A DNA stretch of 64,000 nucleotides from Chrysemys picta bellii (Eukaryota > Chordata > Testudines > Emydidae): assembly GCF_011386835.1 (NCBI RefSeq), contig NC_088792.1:39980882-40044881 (forward strand). Reading direction: 5' to 3'. The notes beneath the pieces were generated by a model that ran no database searches, was not told the DNA's origin, and saw only the letters and a list, made by a program, of their open reading frames with translations. Shown here in pieces: positions 47,381-61,865 of this stretch (within the stretch, counting starts at the first letter, position 1; each line of letters begins with the position of its first letter). The position numbers and the translations under genes were made by a program.

Positions 47381-48435
47381 CTCACCATCAGGCCCAGCCA
47401 TTGTCATTTTCAGTTGTGATTGAATTGGTAGTGGTGGTATCAACCCCTGATTTTAGAGTGAGAATAATGGAATTGTTATGGACCCTTTGCAACAACAGCT
47501 CTCACAGGACTTGCTAGAATAAATTTACTCCACCTAAACAAGGTATTGAGACCTCCTATCCAGCATATGTATCAAGATTAACTTGATCTAAGTAAGCAAT
47601 GCATAAATTCAATTAAAAAAAGATATATGATGCTTTTGTCTAGTTTACCATATTGCAACTGCAAGCCAGGAAGAAAACAGGACAGTGATATATGGGTCCA
47701 CAGGCTAGCTAGAAAGCATGACATCACTGGTGGAAAACTCAGCTGAACTAAAAGTGGAACAAAAGTGCATAAACTAATGCCTGTCCCAGATTCTGATTCC
47801 AGTCCAGGCTGACATACTATTTGCTTTGATTTAGTAGGGTAGGGGTAAAAGGGTAGGTTGTTTTATAGCTGAAATATGCTCCTTCTAGACCAGTTCACTT
47901 TCTGGCACTTTTTTATAACCAGCACACCCACTCACAACAACAGCAACAAAAATCAATGGAGTATTGGAAAGAATGTCAATTACAGTAAATTACTATTCGC
48001 TTGCGATCATCATCTGAAAAAGCAGCTTCTTTTGAAAACGTTTCAAATACTTCCCCCCTTAATCCCATAGTAAGGATGCCAGGACCATTTGTTTCCTTGT
48101 CTCTGTCTGAACAAAGGAGATTTGATTATGCACAGAATAAATTACATTCTTCATCTAGTGGCAAGGTAATTTTCTGGAATAAATTCTTGAAAAGCTTGAA
48201 TGAAAACACTTTGAAATAGCACTTCAATAACAGCAAAGTAATTTTCTAAACAGAATAATACAAATTTAGTTAGAGACTCTCTAGGATCTGTCCCTTCAGT
48301 TAGTAAATGATTTAACCATTCAGTATCAAATTTTATCCCCCACACAGCATCATATCATACTCTACAACAATCCCAATTATTTGCTAAACAATAGGTTCCC
48401 TGGCAAGGCAAAAGATACACCCCAATAGTTTAAAG
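47378..48435. other. PLXDC2 intron, no gene seen
   Basis: No supported feature. Confidence 0.55.
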
Positions 48436-48746
48436 CAAGGGTCGGCAACCTTTCAGAAGTGGTGTGCCGAGTCTTCATTTATTCACTCTAATTTAAGGTT
48501 TCGCGTGCCAGTAATACATTTTAACGTTTTTAGAAGGTCTCTTTCTATAAGTCTATAATATATAACTAAACTATTGTTGTATGTAAAGTAAATAAGGTTT
48601 TTAAAATGCTTAAAAACCTTCATTTAAAATTAAATTAAAATGCAGAGTCCCCCAGACCAGTGGCTAGGACCCAGGCAGTGTGAGTGCCACTGAAAATCGG
48701 CTCGTGTGCCGCCTTTGGCACACGTGCCATAGGTTGCTTACTCCTG
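48436..48746. mobile_element. hAT-type MITE with perfect 8-bp target-site duplication
   Basis: This 311-bp element starts CAAGGGTCGGCAACCTTTCA and ends AGGTTGCTTACTCCTG, flanked by GTTTAAAG at 48428-48435 and 48747-48754. The AT-rich interior (ttcgcgtgccagtaatacat, taagtctataatatataac) differs from the palindromic family at 41273, though the tips are related. No coding capacity. Confidence 0.92.
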
Positions 48747-48754
48747 GTTTAAAG

Positions 48755-50087
48755 CATATAATCGACATTCTGAAGAGATCTCTCTTCTCATTCTGGAGAG
48801 ATCTCTCTTCTAGTACCTGCTTATCTTATGCACGAACCTCTGTTACAAGCTTCTCTTCATGAAAGAGAGATGACATTGTATTCCATTGATAAAATGGCAT
48901 TGGATTAGATTTAATGTAATATGCTGCTGCTAATGACCTGCAGAAGTGAGGACCAAGGTGGAATCATTCAGAATGTAATGGAACTTACCTCTGAGTTTTC
49001 TTGATAATATTTTACATTTCTGTATCACTTTTCAATATTTCACTTGGCTGGAAGCTAAACCTCAGATTTGGATAGAGCAATATGAGTTCAGCGAGGCTGG
49101 AAAACTTTTAAGCCCCATCTACAGAAGGCGCAATACATGTTTTCTGAACCGTTAAAAGAAATTAGGTTTAAATATGATTCCATGTGAAATGGACTAACCC
49201 AACCTAAATTAGAACGTTGTCTAAAATGCTTTAAAACTTGATTTGACTCATCTTCAATGGCCAACTAGCTGTAAAACAAGTTTTAAACTGGTTCAGTCTA
49301 GTCTGAGCCCTGCTGCAGTCTGTGGAAATCTGATAAGGATATTTACAGTGGGAGACTGTGAAAGGGAGTACAGAAGAGTACGGGCTGTGCATCAGAAGAC
49401 CATAAGAAGTTCAGATGATGAGAAGTGATTTGCAAACCACAAGAGAGGTCCCAGTCTTCTTGCACCTCCTGGATGGATCCTTTACTTACAGAGATTGTGT
49501 TTTCATATGTACTATATCAGCAGTTATTAATTTTTAACTAAATATGTGTATCTATCTGCTTATTCCACAGTATTTGAGCACCTTCTACATAAAATCAATA
49601 GTAACCCTAGTGCAATTCATGGGAGTTTCTGGCTCTTATCCCTTTCCAGTGTAAAAACTCCACTCCATAGATACCTGGGGTATATGTGCTGGCTCCACCT
49701 TAGTCCCTCTCCCAGTACTGACAATATGGCTAGCTTCTGACACTTTACCTGGGAGGATCTTAGTGCTGTTCACTCTGGAGGGAGTTTAGTTGCTGACAAC
49801 AACAGTAACCAATGGGATATACAGCATTCTAAGTTGTGACTTCTTTCAAGGGTAGTATGTTATATTTAGCTCAGCAACTGTTTTTCAACCCCGAGCACAT
49901 CCCAGCCTAGCAAGCAGTTGCTGCCTTTTACTGGGTTGTGACTGAGGGCAGTGCTGCTGGTGGCTACACAATGGCATGGTTACACACCATATAGCTCTTT
50001 TCCCCTCTACACAACACCATATCCCATTTCCCTGATGTTTTTTAATCCATTCTGCTCCTATCTGGTCATCAGTCAGAAGAGGAACCT
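48755..50087. other. PLXDC2 intron, no gene seen
   Basis: A 20-bp local direct repeat (tctggagagatctctcttct-like, 48771-48812) is the only structure noted. Confidence 0.55.
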
Positions 50088-50519
50088 ATCATGAATGATT
50101 AAAGGTCTTGAGAATATGATCTATGAAGGAAGGCTGAAAGAACTGGGTTTGTTTAGTTTGGAAAAGCGAAGACGGAGAGGGGACATGATAGCAGTTTTCA
50201 GGTATCTAAAAGGGTGTCATAAGGAGGAGGGAGAAAACTTGTTCACCTTAGCCTCTAAGGATAGAACAAGAATCAATGGCTTAAACTGCAGCAAGGGAGG
50301 TTTAGGTTGGACATCAGGAAAAAGTTCCTAACTGGTTAAACACTGGAATAATTGCCTAGGGAGGTTGTGGAATCTCCATCTCTGGAGATATTTAAGAGTA
50401 GGTTTGATAAATGTCTATCCGGGATGGTCTAAACAGTATTTGGTCCTGCCATGAGGGCAGGGGACTGGACTCGACCTCTCGAGGTCCCTTCCAGTCCTAG
50501 AATCTATGAATCTATGAAG
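50088..50519 (+). mobile_element. CR1 LINE 3' end
   Basis: It begins with [19 protein letters not shown], continues EKRRRRGDMIAVFRYLKG, then the 3' UTR 'ggggactggactcgacctct' and 'ggtcccttccagtcctagaa', ending in two TCTATGAA-type tail units. It is one of the better-preserved CR1 3' ends here and strongly 5'-truncated. Confidence 0.92.
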
Positions 50520-53504
50520 ACCACTAAAGGCTGAATTCCTCGTCAACAATTCTGAAGTGAAGGATGTCCTCTGCTTGACCCATGGCATTCAACAGTTTTA
50601 TACCCAGGACAAGCAGTGTAGATGTGAAACACTCTCTCCGATCTCCAACATCTCCAAACCCCAGAATGAAATAGCATAACAGAACATGTACTGAAGATGC
50701 TGCTTGAGTTGTTTCTTTATTCTTTTGGGTTTCCTAAGAAGGTTTCATAAAAAAAGAGTTTTCTCTTGCTCTTGGAGACTATAAATTACAGCACATGTGG
50801 CCCTACAAGATTCTTTTAAAGTATCAACTTATTCCATCAGTAAATCTATGTAATTGGAAAAATCAGCTCCTTTCCCAATCACACGCAAAACATTTTAATT
50901 CTAAAATGTGAGTCAAATTTTAACAATTTTTTAAAAACTTTTCACACATTTCCAAAACACTGAAATTATGTTTACATTATTCTGTCTGATATTTTATAAT
51001 CCATATTTTAAAACAATTGTCCATCAGAAGGGAAAAATCCCACCTTTAACTCGTGATGCAGACTAATAACAGCTCTAATTTTATTACTTAGAGTCTGCAA
51101 GTGAAAACATTGTCTACGGAATGCAGTTATTACAGTGAAAAGGGCAAAGTAAGTAGGAAAGCAAGATACTGAGAATGCAATTTAAAATAAAACCATCAAA
51201 ATGTAAATAACCCCCCCAACAAACTGAAAGACATCTCTCTCTCTCTCTCTGTACACATACACACATACACACATACACACACACACACACACACATATTG
51301 AATTCATCCATGTTAATTTAGAAGCTATAAAATCACAGAATGGACAACAGTTTTTAAAATCCCCTCGGTCATAACTCAGGATGAATGAAGGGACTAGAAG
51401 ATGTGTTTAGTACAATTATGTGATAAAGAGGGTTCTTTTTCTTGGCTACAGTACATGTTTCCAAACAGCTTGCAAAAAAGAGAACTTTTTAAAGTTCACA
51501 ATATCTGCTATATTGTTTATTTCAAAATCCTTCAGACACAACTGGTGAGCAAACACTGTGAAAGAAAAAAAAAAAAGAATTGGCCAAACAGCCAATATGT
51601 GACCATGACATTGTTTAGTCTTTGCTAGCGAGACAAGGACTTTTATAATTAAGCATGGCCAAGTTTTCCGTAATACTATTATGGAATAATTCCAGTAATG
51701 CCTTATTCATTCATCAAGCTCCGTGCAATTTAGTTGTAATCATTATTTTTGTTTCATAGCTCAGATTTGAAGTGAGAACAAAAGAGTGTGTACACTGAAG
51801 CCTTTTTATGCTGAAGATGCAGTCAGTCAATAGTGGAGAGCGATCGCTCTCAAATCCCAACAATTGAAAAATTAAAGGCCCTGTTGTTTTTGCCAGCCAG
51901 AATCAGACATTCACTTTCATGAGTGCCTGGAGTTAAGGAGAAAAATACTTTGCCAGGGAACAACTCCAGGAGAAACACAAAACAACAAGTCCCTATTCCA
52001 GCAAAAACCTACCAGCCTTGTCATCATTGGGTCAAGACAACCTGCAGGTCTCAACTACAGGGGCTGCTGGAAAGTTATATTTCAGCAAACTTTTACAGGA
52101 ACCAAAGGGGGTAAAAAAACAATAAGAAAAGGGAGTGGGGGAAGAGAGTCTGCAGCTGGTGACAACCCTACTTTGCTAACGAAAACAGTACACAGCAGAA
52201 GATGCCAAGCACCTCCAGAAGAATAAATATGTCACCTCACTACTGATTAATATATTTGCTTTTCACTGAGTTGGTACTAAATTCTGTAATTCACATAGGT
52301 ACTATGGTAGGTGAGGAGAAGGTAAAATATACTGGAGTTTGGTTTGATTTAACATATTGAACATGCATTTTTTTACTTGGAACTGAATTTTTTCCTGACA
52401 TACTGTTGCAATAATTCGTTATATTATAAATCTTCATGTGAAAAACAATGCATTTCTCCCCTTCTTCAGAATGCTAAGCAATAAAACCATTCTGCTAGCA
52501 TGTTTGATGTCAGCTCTTACCTGTCTATGCTTGGAGCTATTAATTTGTTTGCTTTTGTTCTGACATCTGAAATCAGTGAAAACATCTAATTTTGATATAG
52601 TATTTTAAAGGGCTGCAAATGCTATATTAATTCCCATCCCCAAAACTAATTGAACAGATATTCTGTTGACCTCAATCCAAAATACCCTTCTGAAATGGCC
52701 CATTTTCAACCTTTTTAATTTTAACACTGTATTGTTGCCCTAGTATGCAGCTGGGACATTTTAGAGCATGCACAACGAATAGGAAAAAAGAGATGAGGAA
52801 GTAAGAGGCCAATCAGATTACTAGTGACCTCTGGCAAATGGTGCAGCAGGAGCTGATCTACCATTCTGTGCAGTAAACAGGACTTGGGACAGAGAAAACT
52901 AGCAACATAGGCTGAGATTCACCCATATGCAGAGGGCCCACAGAGGGTCCTGTACATCACTTACACCTCACCTATTAATAATAATCATTATTATTAATAA
53001 TATAATATTTTGTATAATGTACAAGGGGCTTTGTAGACATATTCACCCTGATTCAGTAAGGTACTTGAGCAGGTGCCTTACGTTATACACTTGAGTTTTA
53101 GGATTGATCTCAATGGGAACAGAGTTAGGCTAATGCTAAGCACTTTTAACAGTGTACTGTGTTCTAAAACTGATAAATATTAATCGTCAATACAAAATAT
53201 CTACTTTAAACACATGGGGTTATAAATGGGAAAATACAGACTCCAATTGCCATGAAATAATTAAAAAAAAACAAGATAGTCTCAAGGTTTAGAAAGTAGT
53301 TACTAAAAAGTGGTGTAACCTTATCTAATGCAGAGAAAATGGGCTGCAATGTATATTGGTAATACCTTCCTCCATATCAAATGCTATCAAAGCTAAGGAG
53401 TATATAATATTAGCATCCTCCATCTTTACTTTGAGGAAAATAGTGTTAAAGAGTTGTTTAGGGTGTTAGCCACCAGACTAGCATGACTAACGGGCTTCAT
53501 GGGC
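50520..53504. other. PLXDC2 intron, with (TC)n and (CA)n microsatellites
   Basis: Microsatellites lie at about 51234-51250 (CT) and 51254-51296 (CA with interruptions). There is a small AT-rich palindromic patch near 52975-53010 (ttaataataatcattattattaa). No gene is seen. Confidence 0.65.
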
Positions 53505-54020
53505 AGGGCCGGTGCAACCATTTAGGCGACCGCGGGGGCGCCATTTTCTTCGGCAGCGAGCGCGGCGGCCGGATCTTCGGCCACCTTGGTCGCCGCCGGC
53601 ATTTAGGCGGAGGGAGCTGGGGCAGTGGAGCGTGGGGAGGGCCGCCTGCAGCAAGGGAGGCGGGGCAGCACGCAGGGGAACACCCCGCCCCAGCTCACCC
53701 CTGCCCCGCCTCCTCCCCGAGCACGCCGTGGCTGCTTCACTTCTCCCGCCTCCCAGACTTGCGGCGCCTAAGCTGATTGGCACTGCAAGCCTGGGAGGCG
53801 GGAGAAGTGAAGCAGCAATGGCGTGCTCGGGGAGGAGGCGGAGCAGAGGTGAGCTGGGGCGGGGGGGAAGGGTGTCTCAAGGTGGGGGGTGAGGAGCTGC
53901 CGCGGGGGGGGTGTGCCTCAGGGTGGGGAGCTGCCGCGGGGGGGGGCGCCTCAGGGCGGAGGGGGAGAGCTGCCGCGGGGGCGCACAAGGTGGAAGTTTC
54001 GCCCAGGGCAGTGGAGTGGG
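53505..54020. mobile_element. GC-rich fold-back MITE-like repeat
   Basis: The stretch is GC-rich and CpG-rich against an AT-rich background. A central palindrome (cttcacttctcccgcctccc at about 53739 and gggaggcgggagaagtgaag at about 53793) makes a hairpin around 'gcctaagctgattggc'. The outer part 'ccgagcacgccgtggctgc'/'gcagcaatggcgtgctcgg' extends it. The right side carries G-rich tandem units (gagctgccgcgggggg). No clean target-site duplication was found. The open frames are compositional. Confidence 0.6.
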
Positions 54021-54200
54021 ATTCATGGGATTAAAATCCTCAATCAACTCTTTGAAAGAAATCTACTTTTAGGAGATTAACTCACAAACTACCTCAAAAA
54101 CCAACAGTTTTCAAGGAGAACTAGATAACGTAATGACTAATTTAAAAATGCAAACCCAGTTAAATCTTAGTTGGATTATCTTGGAATATATAGGCTAAAA

Positions 54201-54376
54201 CAGGGATCTGCAACCTTTGGCACGCGGCCAGTCAGGGAAATCTGCTGGCGGGCCAGGACAGTTTGTTTACCTGCAGCATCCACAGGTTCTGCCAATGGCA
54301 GCTCCCACTGACCACGGTTCGCCATTCCAGGCCAATGGGGTCTGTGGGAAGTGGCATGGGCCGTGGGATGTGCTGG
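54201..54376. mobile_element. Half copy of the palindromic hAT MITE
   Basis: It starts CAGGGATCTGCAACCTTTGG and follows one arm of the element at 41273-41596 up to its centre (ggatgtgctgg), where it stops abruptly and CR1 sequence begins. Confidence 0.8.
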
Positions 54377-54427
54377 ACAGATGGACTAGATGACCTTTTG
54401 AGGTCCTTTCCAGCCCTACACTTCTAG
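54377..54427 (+). mobile_element. CR1 LINE 3'-tail fragment fused to a half MITE
   Basis: 'Agatggactagatgacctttt' (shortened 'gatggactagatgacc') and 'gaggtcctttccagccctac' are the last 50 bp of a CR1 3' UTR. The junction with the preceding hAT half is direct, with no spacer. Confidence 0.75.
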
Positions 54428-57295
54428 AAATTGTGGTTATTGCCGGGTAATGAAGGCAATTCAGTGCCCTAGGCACACACAGGGCTCTAGCTTCACTTGG
54501 AGTGGTGGTGGCTGGTGGATCACCCTCTCCTACCCTCCCAGAATGGTAGGGTCAGCCAGAAGCTTTGGATGGCCTCTCCCCCTCCCACAGCAGGCTGGCA
54601 CCAGCCTCTTTCCCTCCCCTTGGGAGCAGTAGGGGCATCAGTAAGGGTTCTCCCCCCCTGCCTGTGAGGTAGGGGAACCCCACGCACTAGGACCTAACCC
54701 ATCAGAAGGGGTGAAACTGATTAGGTGGGTGAGCTGGGCACACCTTAGTCTTCTCTTCCTGCTACACACAGTCTTCTGTGGGGATGGTGTTGGGAGGGCC
54801 CCCCAGAGCAGTGGAGTTAGCACTCTACAGAGATGCCTAGGGCAGTTCACACCACTCAGAGCTATTGCTGCAGGATCTCTGCAAGCTTGACACATATTGC
54901 TGTGCTCGTCACACTCAGTTCATGTTTTCAAGGTGTGTGGGTGTTTTTGTTTTTTGCAACAATAAGGGCTAAACATTTACTGCTTTTTAAAATGAAAGAT
55001 AAGATTATGATGTAATCATGTGACTCCAGCCGCAGGTGCTCTAGGCCAATACAATCTATGTCTTAATCTGGCCCTACCAAAAATTAAATGGGTGAATCCA
55101 CCAGGCTCTGAAGCTCTCTCTCTTCAACAGGGTCCACCTTCCTAAGGGCCCAGTTCAAGAAAACTGGGCCCTTCCATATATAGGAAAACACTTGACCATG
55201 TGTTTTAGTTTAAGCAAGTGCTGAAGTGCTTTTTTGAATCCAGCCTCAGTAGGCAGAAAGGGAATTCTGGCCAGGAAGAGAGTAAACATTCCCACTCTTG
55301 CCATAAATGTTGAAGGATCCTGAATGATGCTTGGGACCTCAGACTTACATTTCGTTTGAGAGACTGCACCTGCAGCAGTACAGCACATCTAATCATCTCA
55401 GACTGGTTCAACACTGAGGTCATTGGGTTGGCCCTGACTTAGAAGAAATTGCAAACAGAATCACCCCACCACTACTTGGAGGCCTTCAATCCACATAACC
55501 GACAAAATTAACCTTTCTTGACTTATGACAGACTGTGGGGCAGAGGAGTGTTATGAGGTTTAGTTGATAGCTTCTAAAACATTCGGCTGTCCTCTGATGA
55601 AAATCTATAAGTGAAAATTTATTATTATAGTACTATAAATACTAGGGAAAAAAAATCAATGGAGCTGCACCCACTTACCCCAGGCTGAATTTGTCTCTAG
55701 GAATTTTTTTTCCATAAGAAAGGTCACATTTGACACTACACTTAGGAAATAGAATTTATGGCTTTTTTACAAAATAAGACAAACACCCATATTTCTTTCT
55801 TCTTGTTCTTGTTTTTTGTTTGTTTTACAGTTGATTTGAAACAAGACTCATCATAGGAAAGGAAGCTATGGGGAGAGATTATACATCATCCTTAGGGTGT
55901 ATGTCAAAGCATCTTTGATATTTACAATGAAAGAGTATAACATAATTTAGACAAACAATATCTATTGTGAATGAGTCTTGTAATGCTTTATTGTCATTAG
56001 ATATGAATAAGAGACAACAATCAGTTTGTGGATTTTCTTCATCAAGAACTACAATACACAGGGAAGAAGAGTTACTAAAAAATCAGTATGCCTTATCAGA
56101 ACTGCTGCTGATCTCCAAAGGTGCAGGAGAGGAATTTGCTACATACAGCTACCTGTACTTTAAATATTTGTTATACATTGCTCCTCTTCTATGAAGCTGG
56201 GCACCAAGGATTTTGTAAGGTGGTTGTGTGTTATAATGAGAATTTATAATGGAATCCAATACAGTTAAGAGCCACAATTCAGTTATTTTATCCTGCAGTG
56301 AAGCCTTTAGAAAAGGAGCACTATGAAGGGGTACTGCACCTGAATTTAATAAAGTAGGTTACTGTGAGTGAAGCTTGTTAGTACACACTGTCAGTGCACT
56401 TTGCTCTCATCAATCTAAACATAGTTAGGGAAGATGCATGTGGGAAAATATCACCACTACCCACATCTGCTTGCAAGTATTCTCTTCTAACCCGCACACC
56501 GCCACATTTTACTGTCACTCCTGGAATTACAGCCAGTTCAGATTATAAAATCTTAGAACAGCAACAGAAGAGAGAAGCAAGGCAACACTGCATTACTCCC
56601 TAGAGATAAGCCATGAAAAGTTCAGCTACATGAATATATTTGTAGCTGGTTGTCTTACTTTATCCACCAAATAATCAGAAACAAGATCTGTGTTGTGCCT
56701 GACTGACTAGTTACATATGTGCCCAGATGGGAGTACAGGAGGCAATAAACAACTCATAAATCAATATACAGGTCAAGAGTATCATTTACCAGCCAGTAAC
56801 TTCCATGTAAATGCAAACAGAAGATACAATTAGCATGTGCAAATTGTAAAATTGAAAAAACAAATACAATCTCCCCTTGCCTCCCACCCAGAAAAGTCTT
56901 GTTTTTAACTGAAACACCACTGTCTCCACAGATGGCTTTGTGTTCCTTGTATTTGTTGTTCTTTAGCCAAAATAATTATTAAATAATAAGAATAATAAAT
57001 AATAAATTAAAATAGATGTGCCACAAAAACTGAAAGTTGTTTTGTTAATTCAAGAATAAGTTCTCCTAGAATTAAGATTTAAATGGTACTGTTGTTCTGG
57101 AAGCAAAATATAAAGAGTAGAAATATATAGGATTTAGAGTAAATAATTATTTATTCCAAAATGTATTCTGCTTCAAGAATAGAGAGTATTTTTCATCATT
57201 TAAGCAAACAACAAGAAGTAATTACTGTTTTAAAAGAATCAAGTCAATCAGCACCGAAGTCTTTACTTACTGTCCATCTATAAACACAAAATCTA
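54428..57295. other. PLXDC2 intron, with one 12-bp perfect hairpin
   Basis: Positions 55144-55173 form a stem AAGGGCCCAGTT / AACTGGGCCCTT around a 6-nt loop. A possible unnamed repeat lies at about 54890-55060. No gene is supported. Confidence 0.55.
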
Positions 57296-57328
57296 AGCAG
57301 ACTAACATGGCTACCACTCTGAAACCTA
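57296..57328 (-). repeat. Terminal fragment of the GTTTCAGAGTAGCAGCCG short repeat
   Basis: 'Gcagactaacatggctaccac' (first 18: gcagactaacatggctac) and 'tctgaaacct' are the reverse complement of the left end of the repeat at 30347-30471. Confidence 0.75.
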
Positions 57329-57449
57329 ATCAGAGAGTGTATTTCCAAATTACAACAGAAAAATAGCACAACGCTAAAAAATACTCAGTTACTTGTCACC
57401 AACCAATCAGAGTGAAGAATCTCAAAAAATACTTAGGGTTAAATTCTGC

Positions 57450-58275
57450 TCTCAATTATATGGGTGTAATATGGGAGGAACTCCACTGGGGTCAATAGAA
57501 TTCATCTAGGATTTACAAAGGGGAAAATCTGTCCTTTCAGGATCCTAAGCATATAATCAAAGTTTAGGTATATATTCTAATATTCACACATTCAAACAAC
57601 AGTCAGCTCTAAGGATCCATAGTCTGCTGAGGTCAATGGAGAATCTTTCCATTGACTTCAATGTGCTATGAATCAAGTCCTAAATGTGAGAAAGTATGTC
57701 TCAGCATTTCCCATGCAAGGCTCCATATATTACTGTTTTGGGAGGTACCTTTGCAGTAGGGATTGGATGGAGGGGGAGCTGCTCATCTCCATGTCTAATT
57801 TGGTGTTTCCCCAACTACTTGCCAATTTTCTTAGGCACTTACCCCTTCCACACCCAGGTTCTGAGTCACCAAAAGACCAGAGGATAAGGCACAAAACTAA
57901 AGCTTTTATGAAGGATGGCCTTCATGCTTTCTCTCATGCTGCCCCTCACTGTAAAAAATATCCTCTAAGCATCCACAAAACTATCTAATTATCTTCCTTC
58001 AAAGCCCTCCTTAAAACGCTCTTTTGCCAATTGACAATTAGGCTGCTGGTGCACTGAGACCTATCTTGCCATCGGATATTGTTTCATTATTTCCTCATAG
58101 TCCCCCATCAGACTCTCTGTGTCAATCTGTTTTCTTTTGTTTTATACTTATATTCTAAGCTTTTTAGGGCAGGGACTCTCTTTTTGTTCTGTGTATGTAC
58201 AGCACCTAGCACAATGGGGTCCTGGTCCGTGACTAGGACTCCTAGGTATAACAGTAATACAAATAATTAATAATA
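57450..58275 (+). repeat. Ancient interspersed repeat remnants (LINE/SINE 3' tails)
   Basis: Around 57460-57665 are motifs of the type 'attctgctctcaattatatg' and 'ttccattgacttcaatgtgc'. Around 58030-58275 is a longer match to a dispersed amniote tail: 'agggcagggactctcttttt', 'gtacagcacctagcacaatg', 'gggtcctggtccgtgactag', ending in 'aataattaataataa'. I recognise the latter as a widely dispersed old 3' tail (L2/L3 or CORE-SINE type) but not the exact family. Confidence 0.5.
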
Positions 58276-58665
58276 AGTGGCTCCCTTTTTATATACTATT
58301 CTCTTTTCCTTTTCAGGTCCTCCAGCAAGAACTCCTAATGATGCCAAAAAGCCTCCCTTGTCTTGCACAGCAAGGAGACAGCCTCCATCTTGAAATGACC
58401 AGTGCAATAGGAGAAACCATCTCTTTACCCAAGAGTCACAAGTGTTACTCCCTCCCAGACTCTCCAAGCCTAGCAACTGGAGAGCAGAAACTGGAGCCCA
58501 CATGATAACATGTTACATAAACTGTTAGGCCATTAAGCTGGCATCAGTCATCAAAGTTTAAATGCACTGAACTCATCTCTTAGCTTTTAAAAACATGTTG
58601 TATGATTCTGGGACTTTGATTCATGCCACCACTCACAGTGTAGTTCACAAACTAAATAAAGTTCA

Positions 58666-59867
<1,202 letters not shown>

Positions 59868-60000
59868 AATACTTAGCATTTATATTTTGCTGTATGTCTT
59901 CAAAGGCCTGTCTGTTTTGATATTAAGTAATTAATCTTTACAAAACCAATATGAGGTAGATAAGTAACATTATCCCCATTTTCTGGATGGAAGAACTGGC
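59868..60000 (-). mobile_element. MIR-type CORE-SINE fragment
   Basis: 'Caatatgaggtagataagtaa' (core part 'tatgaggtagataagtaac') and 'attatccccattttctggat' then 'ggaagaactggcaaagaa' follow the reverse complement of the MIR core. It is diverged and partial. Confidence 0.6.
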
Positions 60001-61865
60001 AAAGAATCTTTATGATTTATTAAAATGTAACGTAACAGTGCTATAAAATTACATGGTACTTTACAAACATCAATTAAGGCACAATCCATGCCCAAAGAGA
60101 AGCTGGACTAGAATTCTGATTCCCAATCGCATGCTTAATCCATTAGACATGGTTACTATCATATTAACACTACAAAGAAACAAAATATTTTCTCAATGCT
60201 GCAAAACCTCTCTTTTATGAATAAGGATGTCTCACCCACCCAAGTAAGGCCTTGCAGAACTGGACCCAACATTTGGATTGGTTAAATAGTAGTTGTATTT
60301 GCATGGCATTGCATAATTGACCGGGTGCAATGTGGGGTGTTTTTTTCATATTCCTCTGAAATATCTGTTATGGTGGCAGGATTCATGAGGATCAGGAGGC
60401 AAGATATAGGAGTAGGAGAATCACAGTCCCAGACACTTGTGTCATATTTTATCTCTACACTCCATCAGAAGCAACAGTTTCAGTACTCTGCATTGCCATG
60501 CAGGAGATCAGATTTGACCCTTATCCCCAGTATCGTCCCCCATGGAACATGCAGGTGGGAGTGCTATGGGAGCAGTGTATCCAACCTCCCAGGGAGACGA
60601 AAGGTCTCTGAATACTCAGTAGTGACCCTCCATCTGATTAAAGGGGCGGGATCCATAAGGGTCCTCAAGGGTACAGGTACAGTAGCGATAAAGGTGGAGA
60701 AATAATTTTTGGATGCTGAAAAATAAGTTACTAGTTTCTATCGCTATTTTCCCTTGCAGTGTCTCTCTGAGTTAAGCAAAATGGCATTTCCAAAGCCCTA
60801 ATAGGTAATAGGTAATCTTCCTGCTGACACTTTAGAGGAAGTGAACAGAAAACTAGCATTCAAAAGGTTAAATGAGCAATAAGGAATCCCTGCATTTTGG
60901 CAGGTAAGGAAATTGGGGATCGGGATGGATCTACCAGCCATCACCCCTTGCAGAGCAGAGTCAGTTGCAATAGTGACAAGTGCTGTGACAGACTTCACGC
61001 TGCTGTATAGCCTATTTTGGGACACTAGCCAGTAAGATGCTGAGCTCCTCCTCCAAGCTGTTTGATCACCCTCATCTCCCTGGAAATTAATGTGAGCTGA
61101 AGGTGGTCAGTCCCTGAAAGAATCTGGCCTTTAATGGCCATTCTTAAAGCAGAATAAATAGTCTCAGGCCTTAGCCATCTCCAGAAACCAACTAATCCCA
61201 TTGCTTTCTTTTAGTCACTGTGTTTTCTGAAAGGCCTAAAACACTCTTCAATAAACTGCTTCAGATTTCCTTATTTTATCTAGCAATCAGCTGCCAGAGA
61301 CAGAGGGACCGCTCAGTAGTTGAACTGACCCGTTCGCTCAGAAAGCTTTATCAACTGCCAGTCACAAATCCATTCAAAGCTACCCTACCTGCTTCACCTA
61401 AGAGAAGCTCATCAGAATGTTAAGGGATAAGAGAGCCTCAGGTCACACAATGCTGACAAATATGACAAACATAACAGATTCAATCAAAGATGTGTTTAGT
61501 GCCTGCAATACAAATCAGTGACAGTATGATTGAAAACACCAAGTTACTATATTTGTAAGCATCCTTATTTGATAATAGATGCCTGGAGAGAAAAGCAGAG
61601 GTATGTACACACACACACACACACACACATAATTACACTGTCAAAAATCACATTCAGTACAATTATATCAGGTTACTAATATAACAATTGAACTTGCATG
61701 GCCCGTTTTCATAGGCCAGATAATGCAGTGGGTAAAAGTACAGTTTCCTATTTGAAAGTCCAGATTCAAACATAGTTGAGGCCTGGTTTTCACTCTTTTT
61801 GTACAGATTTAATTATTTTGGTTAGGGCTATAATTTTCTACTTAAATAATAAAATCGGTGCTACT
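60001..61865. other. Intron upstream of PLXDC2 exon 58684-58895, with a (CA)n tract
   Basis: A (CA)n microsatellite lies at about 61606-61630. The 126-residue open frame at 60325-60705 shows no domain or splice context. Confidence 0.55.

Noticed and set aside
53483..54080. CpG-rich block resembling a promoter CpG island with several open frames
   Set aside because: It is built on a hairpin repeat and G-rich tandem units like other MITEs here, and no first exon or transcript feature follows.
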